64,000 nucleotides of DNA, taken from Streptacidiphilus jiangxiensis. Lineage in GTDB: Bacteria; Actinomycetota; Actinomycetes; Streptomycetales; Streptomycetaceae. The stretch spans positions 124,001 through 188,000 of the forward strand of contig NZ_FOAZ01000006.1 of the NCBI RefSeq assembly GCF_900109465.1. Reading direction: 5' to 3'. Position numbers and translations under genes: made by a program. Positions 9,251-16,969 of the stretch are shown here, piece after piece; position 1 is the first letter of the stretch, and each line of letters opens with the position of its first letter. Below the pieces are notes generated by a model, which worked only from the letters and a program-made list of their open reading frames with translations, had not been told where the DNA came from and searched no databases.

Positions 9251-9633
9251 TTCTTCTCTGTACGCCCGCCCCTGCGGCCTGTCAAGGCGAACCCGCAGGT
9301 CGTAGCGGCCGTCCGGGGTACGGCACCCGTTCAGGCGTGCGGCGCGGCCGGGGTCCGCCCCCGGCGGCCCAGCCACTGCGGGGCGCCCCACGCCTCGAAC
9401 CGCGCACCTCGGCCGGTGGCCGAGCTCGGCCTCCCCGAGCTCGACGGACTCGCGCAGCAGCAGCCGTTCGGTGCCTGTCGGGGCGGGATCGGGGCGAGGG
9501 CCGGACCGGCTGATCCCGGCGATCAGGGGCGTGAAGATCTTGTGTTCGAAAGGTGGTCAAACTGTCAGGTACCGGTCACCATCGAAAGGCCCTGCGCACA
9601 GGAAGCAGGGTCTGCTGCGGAGAGGACGACACG
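9251..9633. other. Divergent intergenic region between phosphatase and XRE gene
   Basis: 383 bases holding the promoters of both flanking genes. The right part is slightly less GC-rich (9535-9600). A weak plus-strand pair TTGTGT-N17-TGTCAG (9540-9568) could be a promoter for the XRE gene. GGAGAGGAC before the ATG at 9634 is its ribosome site. I find no additional gene. Confidence 0.35.
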
Positions 9634-10071
9634 ATGCCCACGGACGCCGAGCGCGAGCTGGGTCTGGCGCTGTACCGGTTACGGGTGGAGCGGGGCCTGT
9701 CCCTGCGCGCCCTGGCGAAGCTGCTGGGGTACAGCGCGCACAGCGTCTTCGCCGACGTGGAGAAGGCCAGACGCGTGCCCCCGGAGTCCATGGTCCGCTC
9801 CTACGAGAGATGCTTCGACGTACCGCCGGGATCGCTGATGGCCCTGCGCCAGGAGGCGCTACGGGCCCGCGCGGTGCTGCTCACCGACAGGTTCGCCGCC
9901 CTCTCCGCCGACTGCCCACCGCCCACCCCCACCGTCGACGCTCCGCCGTGTCCGGTGGAGCACGAGGACGGTGGGCGGCTGCGGGCCCTGGCGACCGGTG
10001 CGGCCAGGGCCCTGCGCCGTGCGTTCCGCGCCCGCGGCGACAGGAGGACCGGGCGGCCGCACCACTGGTGA
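9634..10071 (+). CDS. XRE-family helix-turn-helix DNA-binding protein
   Basis: 145 residues. An XRE-type helix-turn-helix spans about residues 10-60 (GLALYRLRVERGLSLRALAK, ending near the VPPESMVRSYE stretch). The remainder is a low-complexity tail with Ala, Pro and Arg. It is probably a transcription factor with no visible ligand-binding domain. It converges with the TPR gene of the M50 cassette, with stops only 6 bases apart, so it might control that cassette, but nothing in the sequence proves this. Confidence 0.75.
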   Translation: MPTDAERELGLALYRLRVERGLSLRALAKLLGYSAHSVFADVEKARRVPPESMVRSYERCFDVPPGSLMALRQEALRARAVLLTDRFAALSADCPPPTPTVDAPPCPVEHEDGGRLRALATGAARALRRAFRARGDRRTGRPHHW

Positions 10072-10077
10072 GCGGCG

Positions 10078-12246
10078 CTACCTGGCCGCCGACTGCGCCT
10101 CGCACAGCGCGCGTGCGGCAAGGATGTCCGGGTCGTCGGGCAACAGGCCCGCCGCGACGTCGAGTTCGGCGAGCGCCGCGTCCCAGCGGCCGGCCGACCG
10201 GAGCACGAACGCGTGGTTGTAGCGCACCCCGGGGTCGTCGGGGGCCAGCTCGACGGCATGGCGCAGGTCCCCGATCGCAGTGTCGGTGTCGCCGAGCTCG
10301 TGCGCCGCAGCCGCCCGGCCGCACAACGCCGCGACCAGGTCGGGGGCGGCGGCCAGCGCCCTGCTGTAGCTGTCCCGGGCCGCCGCGCACTCGCCCCGTG
10401 CGGCGTGGACGCGCCCGAGGACGGCCAGCAGGTGGGGATTGCCCGGATCGCGTGCCAGCCCGGCCAGCGCGTCGCGTTCGGCCCCGGTGGTGTCGTCCAG
10501 CTCCAGCAGCAGGCCGGCCCGGTTGACGTAGGCGTCGACGAAGCCGGGGTCGAGTTCGAGGACGTAGCCGAAGTCCGCCAGGGCGCCGTCGGTGTCGCCC
10601 GCCTCGTTCCTGACGTCACCGCGGTTGTAGTAGACCTCGGGGAACGGGGGCCCGAGCCGCAGGGCGGTCTCGTAGGCCTCCAACGCCTCCTGCTCACGGC
10701 CCAGTTTGCGCAACAGGTTGCCGAGGTCGAAGTGGTACTCGGGGTAGTGCGGGTCGACGGCGATCACCGCCCGGTACTCCTCCAGCGCCTCCTGCGCACG
10801 GCCGAGCCCCGCCAGAACCTGGGCCCGGTTGTAGCGCAGCACGGAGCGGTGCAGATGGTGCTCGTCGGAGCCGAGCGTGCGGTCGAGCTCGGCGATGCCC
10901 TCGGTGACCAGGGCCAGCGCGGCGTGCGGGCGGCCCCGGTGCGCCTCGATCAGGGCCAGGCCGTTGTCGTGGAAGACGGAGTTGAAGGCACGCAGCCGGG
11001 GGTCGGGCAGCAGGGAGGCCAGCGCGATGGCCTCGTTGATCCAGGCCCGCGCGCGCTGGTGGTCGCGGCGGCTCGGTTCGCGGTGGCGGGTGTAGAGCAT
11101 GGCCGTGGCGTAGGCCATCTGAATGTGGATCATCGGCTTGACGGTCTGCGCGCGGGCCTCGTCGCAGACCGCCTCGGCCTCCTTCGCGCGGGCCAGGGCC
11201 GACAGGGAGGTCGGCATCTTGCTGGTGAACAGCCACCACAGGTCCGGGTGTTCGTCCCAGTCGGCGAGCGCGCGGCCGCGGACGCAGAAGTCGACGGTGG
11301 CGTCGTAGAAGCCGAGCAGCATGACGGCGTCCATCGCGTACGCCAGGGCCTTCGCGCCCGCGGTGAGCGGTTCGCTGCCGTGCTCGCGGTGGTAGGGGAT
11401 CGCGCCGAGGGCCGACGACGGCTCGCCCAGGGCCTCCAGCTCGTCGGCGCGCCGGTCGTGCAGCAGCCGCCGTTCGGCCTCGGGCAGTCGCTCGTACGCG
11501 GCCAGGACGCGCGGGTCGTCGTCGGTGCCGTCCGTGGCGACGTGGCGGATCGCCCGGGCCCGCTCCACCTCCCCGTCCGGGCGGTCCTCCTCGGCGGGCG
11601 GCTGCGGAGCCGCCACGACGTGACGGCAGCGGTGCAGCTGCGCGCAGAGGTCCTCGCCGGGCGGGGTGTCGGGCTCGATCAGCGGGTCGGGGTCCGGCGG
11701 GACGAGCAGCCGGTCCGTGCCCTGCACCACCACGGTGAGCAGCGCCGGATCCATCCGGCGCAGCAGCACCGCCAGGAACTCCAGGTCGGTCGGGTCGGCG
11801 TGGTCCACGTCGTCGACGACGAGAGCCCGGACGTCGGCGCCGTCCAGGAGCAGCAGGTCGCGCAGGAACTCCATGATCCCGTGGGCGATCCGCAGGGTGC
11901 GCCAGCGCGAGTAGAACCGGGTGCGCTCCTCCGGCACGGCGAGGGAGGTCAGCGTCTCGCGGGTGGCGGGCACGAGGTCGCGCAGCTCCGGGGCGACGGT
12001 GAGGATCTCCACCTCGTGTGCGGCCACCAGCTCCGGGTGGCGCGCGAGCGCACCCGGGACCAGGGCGCGCAGGACCGTCCCCGCGACGGTGTAGGGGCCG
12101 CGCAGGCGTCGGTGCGCGGAGACGGGCGGGACCAGCTCGGCCGGGAGCGCGAGCGTGGCCCGGCAGGCCTCGCGGTCGCGGCGTCGTGCTCCCAGCAGCG
12201 CGAGGTGCCGGTCGGCGTCCTGCGGCACGCTCCCGGTCGCGGGCAT
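10078..12246 (-). CDS. TPR-repeat protein with an ATPase-like N-terminal domain lacking a P-loop
   Basis: 722 residues from an ATG with GGAGGA 5 bases upstream. Residues about 35-180 resemble the core of STAND/AAA ATPases: there is a Walker-B-like strand (RALVVDDVDHAD) but no GxxxxGKT/S, so it probably does not hydrolyse ATP. Residues about 255-720 form helical repeats, with clear tetratricopeptide units in the last 300 residues (for example YPEYHFDLGNLLRKLGREQE). It is the last gene of a minus-strand cassette after the M50 protease (50-base gap) and the small peptide. A scaffold that binds the peptide or the protease is a reasonable guess. Confidence 0.72.
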   Translation of the reverse strand: MPATGSVPQDADRHLALLGARRRDREACRATLALPAELVPPVSAHRRLRGPYTVAGTVLRALVPGALARHPELVAAHEVEILTVAPELRDLVPATRETLTSLAVPEERTRFYSRWRTLRIAHGIMEFLRDLLLLDGADVRALVVDDVDHADPTDLEFLAVLLRRMDPALLTVVVQGTDRLLVPPDPDPLIEPDTPPGEDLCAQLHRCRHVVAAPQPPAEEDRPDGEVERARAIRHVATDGTDDDPRVLAAYERLPEAERRLLHDRRADELEALGEPSSALGAIPYHREHGSEPLTAGAKALAYAMDAVMLLGFYDATVDFCVRGRALADWDEHPDLWWLFTSKMPTSLSALARAKEAEAVCDEARAQTVKPMIHIQMAYATAMLYTRHREPSRRDHQRARAWINEAIALASLLPDPRLRAFNSVFHDNGLALIEAHRGRPHAALALVTEGIAELDRTLGSDEHHLHRSVLRYNRAQVLAGLGRAQEALEEYRAVIAVDPHYPEYHFDLGNLLRKLGREQEALEAYETALRLGPPFPEVYYNRGDVRNEAGDTDGALADFGYVLELDPGFVDAYVNRAGLLLELDDTTGAERDALAGLARDPGNPHLLAVLGRVHAARGECAAARDSYSRALAAAPDLVAALCGRAAAAHELGDTDTAIGDLRHAVELAPDDPGVRYNHAFVLRSAGRWDAALAELDVAAGLLPDDPDILAARALCEAQSAAR

Positions 12247-12296
12247 GTTCTCCTCCAGTGTGGGACAGGGCGGCGACGTCAGGCGGTGCGGTGACG

Positions 12297-13532
12297 TCAG
12301 TCGGTGCGGCGCCGGGCGCGGCGCTCGCGCAGGTACAGGCCGAAGGCGACGGCGATCTCCCCGATGCTGAGCAGCAGCACCAGCGCGCTGTCGGTGATTG
12401 CGGCGGTGCCACCGCCGCCGTGGCCGCTCAGCCGGTCGACGACGGTCGCGAACACCTTGTAGGCGGTGGGCACCAGGCCGTAGGCCAGCGTGCCGAGCAG
12501 GAACCCGTACCCGGCGACGATCATCAGCGAGTACCAGCGGGCGACCCGGCGGTCGCGCGGGTGCCAGCGTTCGGGGTCGTGGCGCGGGGCCCTGCCCCAC
12601 AGTGCGCGGCAGCGGTCACCCAGCATCTGCTTCGCCGTGGTCTGCAGGTCGACGCAGCCGAGCACGGTGACCACCAGGAAGTAGACGTCGGTCTGCAGGA
12701 AGAACCAGCACTGCCACAGCAGGCGCAGCACGGTCAGGTAGGCCATCGCCAGCGCGACCGCGCCGACCAGCGGCAGCGAGCCGTCGCCGCGCCGGGTCAC
12801 GGCGGCCACCAGCGTCAACGCGGCCAGGACCGCGACGTCGGTCAGTACGCCGGCGAGGATCGGCAGGAACCGCTTGCGGCGCGGGACGGAGACCAGTCCG
12901 TCCAGGGTGGTCAGGAAGACCAGGTAGTGCAGGCGGCGCCCGATCGACAGCCGCGAGTGCAGGCCCAGCCTGCGGCCCGCGAGCGCGTGCGCGGCCTCGT
13001 GCAGGAGGACCAGCGGCATCTGCGCCACGAACATCGACACCATCACCACGGAGAGGTAGCGGGTGAAGAAGAGGTGGTGGTAGTTGGGCACCAGCGCGGG
13101 CGTGCGCACCATCGCGGCCACCCAGGCGGCGACCAGCGCGAGGTAGAGCACGGCGCCGACGGGCGAGAACACCGCCCGGCCCAGGCGCCTCCAGCGCACC
13201 GGCACGTCCTGCCGCGCCTCGTCGGGTCCGCCGTGCCCCTCGTCCTCGCCCGGCGCGCGCAGGAAGCCCAACTCGTCCAGGTCCGCGACGAAGTCGGCCA
13301 CGTCGACCGGTTCGCCGTACTCCTCCAGATACCACTGGGCGGCCGCGGCGCAGCTGCTTCCCTCGGCGAGCCGGCGCAGCAGCGCGGCTCCGTCGGCGGG
13401 CAGCACGACGTAGGTGTCCCGGTCGGGCACGCCCACGGTTACCTCGTCCCCCTCGGGCAGGAAGGTGAGCCGCTGGAAGGCGAGCCGCTGCTCGGGGACG
13501 GCCGCCTCTGCGGACTGTGTCGGGTCTGGCAT
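12297..13532 (-). CDS. Membrane zinc metalloprotease (M50-like) with PqqD-like peptide-binding N-terminus
   Basis: 411 residues; ATG preceded by GGAGGAG. Residues about 15-95 resemble the winged-helix PqqD/RRE fold that grips leader peptides in RiPP pathways (YVVLPADGAALLRRL through LDELGFL). About eight membrane segments follow. The zinc motif is H178-E-A-A-H182 in a membrane helix, and an Asp in GVLTDV (D232) may be the third ligand. It is very likely an intramembrane protease or transporter-like maturation enzyme for the peptide encoded 91 bases upstream. There is no ABC exporter, radical SAM or cyclodehydratase gene nearby. Confidence 0.82.
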   Translation of the reverse strand: MPDPTQSAEAAVPEQRLAFQRLTFLPEGDEVTVGVPDRDTYVVLPADGAALLRRLAEGSSCAAAAQWYLEEYGEPVDVADFVADLDELGFLRAPGEDEGHGGPDEARQDVPVRWRRLGRAVFSPVGAVLYLALVAAWVAAMVRTPALVPNYHHLFFTRYLSVVMVSMFVAQMPLVLLHEAAHALAGRRLGLHSRLSIGRRLHYLVFLTTLDGLVSVPRRKRFLPILAGVLTDVAVLAALTLVAAVTRRGDGSLPLVGAVALAMAYLTVLRLLWQCWFFLQTDVYFLVVTVLGCVDLQTTAKQMLGDRCRALWGRAPRHDPERWHPRDRRVARWYSLMIVAGYGFLLGTLAYGLVPTAYKVFATVVDRLSGHGGGGTAAITDSALVLLLSIGEIAVAFGLYLRERRARRRTD

Positions 13533-13623
13533 CGCTCCTCCGGGACAACGGCCGGCGCTTGGACGGACGTCCGGCGACGGGATCGGTGAACCACCGAACC
13601 CGCCGCCGGACTTGGGCCGCCTG

Positions 13624-13713
13624 TCAGGCGGGACAGCCGCAACCGCCGTACAGCGCGCTGGCCGAGCTGGTCAGGCGAACGGAGCCGGCCTTGCGGATCG
13701 CGATCTTCTTCAT
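13624..13713 (-). CDS. 29-residue peptide, candidate precursor for the M50/PqqD cassette
   Basis: 30 codons including TGA. The peptide starts MKKIAIRK, passes through a Ser/Ala-rich stretch (SVRLTSSASA) and ends YGGCGCPA with Cys at positions 25 and 27. AAGGAGG, a perfect anti-16S match, ends 8 bases before the ATG; this is the strongest ribosome site I see in the window. The basic, leader-like front and Gly/Cys C-terminus fit a small ribosomally made, modified peptide. It is first in the cassette with the PqqD-fused M50 protease and the TPR protein. I do not recognise it as a member of a named RiPP class. Confidence 0.75.
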   Translation of the reverse strand: MKKIAIRKAGSVRLTSSASALYGGCGCPA

Positions 13714-13719
13714 GCAGTC

Positions 13720-13729
13720 CACCTCCTTC
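13720..13729 (-). promoter_or_regulatory. Near-perfect Shine-Dalgarno of the 29-residue peptide
   Basis: On the minus strand the bases read GAAGGAGGTG, with the AAGGAGG core ending 8 bases before the ATG at 13713. It is what identifies the short frame as a translated gene and implies high translation. Confidence 0.8.
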
Positions 13730-14000
13730 GGGGGAACGTCCCAGCGGTCCTGGCCCACGGAAGGGGGCCGTCTGGGCGGTGATGCCAAGTTGTAGCAGCG
13801 GACCGACGTGGTCTCCGGGCTGCAGAACAGAGCGAGAACAAGCGCCGGACGAACGCCGAACTCCCGTGCCCCGATGGGTCGATCACCCGGTTCCGCCGCC
13901 TGTCGGCACGGGTAGGCCTGTGGGTTTCGCCACTACAGCGGTCACGCGGCCCGCAGGCAGACTCCACGGAAACGGACAACCGCAGCGGAGGGAACGGCAC
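13730..14000. other. Divergent control region of the peptide cassette and the methyltransferase
   Basis: About 270 bases between the peptide gene and the methyltransferase. An 8-bp inverted repeat CCCGTGCC / GGCACGGG (13863-13870 and 13905-13912) lies in the middle. GGAGGGA before 14001 is the ribosome site of the methyltransferase. No -35/-10 pair is convincing on either strand. Confidence 0.35.
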
Positions 14001-14744
14001 ATGGGTGGGCAGCAGTACGACGGGATCGGCGAGGCGTTCGACGGCTTCAAGGCGCTGCCCTTGATCCGCTACGGCGAGGTGCCGAGCTTCCTCGCGCTGG
14101 TCGGGGACGTGAGCAGCCGCTCGGTGCTGGACGTGGCCTGCGGAACCGGCTTCTACAGCCGGGAGTTGAAGCGGCGCGGCGCCACCGACGTGCTCGGCGT
14201 GGACATCTCCGCCGAGATGATCGCCGCCGGTCGCGCGTACGAGCGGGCCGAGCCGCTCGGGGTCCGCTACGTGGTCGGTGACGTGGCCGAACTGGACGCC
14301 CAGGAGCGGCGCTTCGACCTGGCCATCGGCGTGCAGTGCCTCAACTACGCCGAGGACGTCGCCTCGCTGGAGGCGATGTGTCGCAACATCCACCGCAACC
14401 TGGTGCCGGGCGGGGCGTTCTACGTGTTCGCGCAGAACCCCGACTACGCCTTCGACTGCGCCTCGCTGGAGAGCTACGGGTTCCGCTGCGAGCCGACCGG
14501 CCAGCAGTTGGGGACGGGCCCGCAGATCCGCCTGACGGCGCTGCTCGACCCGCACCCGATCAGCATCCTCGCCTCCTGCCCGCGGCGCGAGGTCTACGAG
14601 AGCAGCCTGCACGCGGCCGGCTTCAGCGAGCTGGAGTGGGTCCCGCTGGAGATCTCCGAGGCCGGGATCAAGGAGTACGGCGAGGGGTTCTGGGCCGACG
14701 CGCTCGCCCACCCGCCGCTGCAGATGCTGCGCTGCCGCGCCTGA
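14001..14744 (+). CDS. SAM-dependent class I methyltransferase
   Basis: 247 residues; the ATG has GGAGGGA upstream. Motif I of class I methyltransferases is clear (VLDVACGTGFYSREL, about residues 36-50), with the acidic end of strand 2 in VLGVDIS and a motif II-like DLAIGVQCLNY. It is a ToxA/ubiE-type enzyme whose acceptor cannot be told. It is divergent from the peptide cassette and shares its control region, so a role in modifying the peptide is possible but it could equally serve unrelated small-molecule chemistry. Confidence 0.85.
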   Translation: MGGQQYDGIGEAFDGFKALPLIRYGEVPSFLALVGDVSSRSVLDVACGTGFYSRELKRRGATDVLGVDISAEMIAAGRAYERAEPLGVRYVVGDVAELDAQERRFDLAIGVQCLNYAEDVASLEAMCRNIHRNLVPGGAFYVFAQNPDYAFDCASLESYGFRCEPTGQQLGTGPQIRLTALLDPHPISILASCPRREVYESSLHAAGFSELEWVPLEISEAGIKEYGEGFWADALAHPPLQMLRCRA

Positions 14745-14875
14745 CGCCGCCCGTCCCGCCCGCCCCGGCCGCCGCGCCCGTCCTGGCCGCCGCGGCTCCG
14801 CCGAACGGGGGGCGGGCGAGACGCCCGGCCGCGCCCCACGTCCTGCGCGCCCCCGGGATGGCACCGTAGACAGAT

Positions 14876-16882
14876 ATGAACACGGCCGCAGCTGGGAGCC
14901 GGGAACCTTCCGTCCGCTGGAGGCTCCTGCTCTCCAGCGCCACCATGCTCTTCGTCGAGCTGGCCCTGATCCGGTGGGCCGGCGCGAACGTCGTGCACCT
15001 CAGCTACTTCTCCAACTTCGTCCTGCTGGGGTCGTTCCTGGGCATCGGCATCGGGTTCCTGATCCCCGCCGAACGCGGGCAGTGGATCAAACGCCGGGCG
15101 GCCGTGCCGCTGGCCCTGCTGGTGGTCCTGGTACTCGCGTATCCGGTGCAGGTGAGCCAGAGCAGCGGCCAGATCCTCTACTTCACCGCGGTGAAGACCA
15201 CCGGCCTGCCGGCCTGGGCGACGCTGCCGACCATCTTCCTGCTCACCGCCGTGATCATGGGCGCCATCGGCAAGATCACCGCCGACCTCTTCCGGCAGCT
15301 GCCCTCCCTGGACGCCTACCGGTACGACCTGCTCGGCAGCCTGAGCGGCTCGGTCTCCTTCGCCCTGGTGTCCTGGCTGCGCGCGCCGTCGGTCGTCTGG
15401 GGCCTGATCGCCGCCGCCTGCCTGCTGGTCCTCGGCGGGCGGCGCAACCTCTGGCGGTACGCGGTCCCGCTCACCGCGATGGTCGCCGTGCTCATGCTGG
15501 AGTCGACGACGCCCGGCATCTCCTGGTCGCCGTACTACAAGATCCAGCTCACGCCCCTGCCGGGCAGTCCCCCGCGGTACGAGATCTCCGCCAACGGCGT
15601 CCCCCACCAGAACATCGTGCCGCTCAGGACGCTGATGCAGCCGGGGTCGCCCTACCGGCAGGCCTACGACGAGACGCCCCGCAATCCGCACCGGCGCGTC
15701 CTGGTCATCGGCGCCGGCAACGGCAACGACGTCGCCGTGGCCCTCGCCCACGGCGCCGCGAGCGTGGACGCGGTGGAGATCGACCCGCGGCTGCTGGAGA
15801 TCGGGCAGCAGCTCCACCCGGCCCACCCGTACCAGGACCCCCGGGTGCACACGCACATCAACGACGGGCGTGCCTTCCTGGAACGCACCCATGCCCGCTA
15901 CGACCTGGTGGTCCTCGCGCTGCCGGACTCGCTGACACTCGTCGCCGGCGCGAGCAACCTGCGCCTGGAGAGCTACCTCTTCACCCAGCAGGCCTTCCAG
16001 GCCGCCCGCGCCCACCTGGCTCCGCACGGCGCGTTCGCCATGTACAACTACTACCGCGAGAGCTGGCTCGTCGACCGCTTCGCCGGATCCCTCGACACGG
16101 TCTACGGGCACGCCCCCTGCATGACCACCTTCGCCCGCAACGCGGCCGTGCTGGTCGCCGGGATGACCACCGCCGACCAGGCGTGCAAGCAGGTCTGGCG
16201 GGCAAGCGGTCCCGTGCCGGCGGCCGCGACCGACGACCGGCCCTTCCCGTACCTGCGCGACCGGAGTATCCCCACCCTCTACCTGAGCGCTCTCGGCGCG
16301 ATGCTGCTGGTGACCCTGGCGGCGGTCCGCCTGGTCGGGGTGCGGATCCGCAGGATGGTCCGCTACACCGACATGTTCCTGATGGGTGCGGCGTTCCTGC
16401 TGCTGGAGACCAAGAACGTGATCGGGTTCGCCCTCTACTTCGGCACCACCTGGCTGGTCAACGCCCTGGTCTTCATCGGCGTGCTGCTGGCCGTACTCGC
16501 GGCCGTCGAGGTGCGCCGCCGACTGCGGAACGTCAGCCGGTTGCTGCTCCAGGTGCTCCTCTTCGCCAGCCTCGCGGTCGCCTGGCTGGTCCCGGCCCAC
16601 GCGGTGCTCGCCCTTCCCGTCGCCGGGCGTCTCGCCGCCGCCACCGCCCTGGCCTTCGCCCCCATCTTCTGTGCCAACCTGCTCTTCTCCGACCGCCTCG
16701 CCGAGGCCCCCGACCCGACCTCCGCCTTCGGCGCGAACCTGCTGGGCGCGCTGACCGGCGGAGCACTGGAGTACCTCGCCCTGGTGATCGGCTACCAGTC
16801 GCTGCTGCTCGTCGTCGCCCTGCTCTACCTCGGCGCCTGCACCGCCATGGCTTTCGCGGATCGACAGGCCGCGCCGGAGTAG
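14876..16882 (+). CDS. Membrane protein with spermidine-synthase-like (polyamine aminopropyltransferase) domain
   Basis: 668 residues. The N-terminal part (about 15-220) has six membrane segments. A soluble Rossmann domain follows (about 225-450) with VLVIGAGNGNDVAVAL and the acidic DAVEIDPRLLEIG typical of spermidine-synthase-like enzymes. A second membrane block of about six spans occupies 460-660. The canonical aminopropyltransferase active-site Asp is not obvious (DLVVLALPDS), so the reaction is uncertain. It may be co-transcribed with the release-factor homologue 87 bases downstream, though a hairpin separates them. Confidence 0.8.
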   Translation: MNTAAAGSREPSVRWRLLLSSATMLFVELALIRWAGANVVHLSYFSNFVLLGSFLGIGIGFLIPAERGQWIKRRAAVPLALLVVLVLAYPVQVSQSSGQILYFTAVKTTGLPAWATLPTIFLLTAVIMGAIGKITADLFRQLPSLDAYRYDLLGSLSGSVSFALVSWLRAPSVVWGLIAAACLLVLGGRRNLWRYAVPLTAMVAVLMLESTTPGISWSPYYKIQLTPLPGSPPRYEISANGVPHQNIVPLRTLMQPGSPYRQAYDETPRNPHRRVLVIGAGNGNDVAVALAHGAASVDAVEIDPRLLEIGQQLHPAHPYQDPRVHTHINDGRAFLERTHARYDLVVLALPDSLTLVAGASNLRLESYLFTQQAFQAARAHLAPHGAFAMYNYYRESWLVDRFAGSLDTVYGHAPCMTTFARNAAVLVAGMTTADQACKQVWRASGPVPAAATDDRPFPYLRDRSIPTLYLSALGAMLLVTLAAVRLVGVRIRRMVRYTDMFLMGAAFLLLETKNVIGFALYFGTTWLVNALVFIGVLLAVLAAVEVRRRLRNVSRLLLQVLLFASLAVAWLVPAHAVLALPVAGRLAAATALAFAPIFCANLLFSDRLAEAPDPTSAFGANLLGALTGGALEYLALVIGYQSLLLVVALLYLGACTAMAFADRQAAPE

Positions 16883-16910
16883 GTTCGTTCCAGGGGACCC
16901 TGCGCACGGA

Positions 16911-16939
16911 CCGGACCGGAGCGGTCCGGAGCGGTCCGG
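16911..16939 (+). other. Two mutually exclusive hairpins upstream of the Balon-like gene
   Basis: CCGGACCG (16911-16918) can pair with CGGTCCGG at 16922-16929 across a 3-base loop, or a slightly longer version of the same arm can pair with CGGTCCGGT at 16931-16939. It lies between the stop at 16882 and the start at 16970, so it could be a terminator or an attenuator-like leader element. Confidence 0.45.
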
Positions 16940-16969
16940 TCGGAGACAGCCACAGGAATCGAGGCAGCC

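Noticed and set aside
9544-9552. GTTCGAA as a LexA (SOS) box before the XRE gene
   Set aside because: Only one half-site is present and there is no second half at the right distance.
10213-12294. Long plus-strand frame opposite the TPR gene
   Set aside because: Composition is Gly/Arg/Gln-rich without any fold; the minus-strand protein has clear TPR repeats and a good ribosome site.
13889-13915. GGTT...GGGTAG as a fourth SigB-type promoter before the methyltransferase
   Set aside because: The spacer is 17, outside the 14-16 range and unlike the constant 15 of the other three elements.
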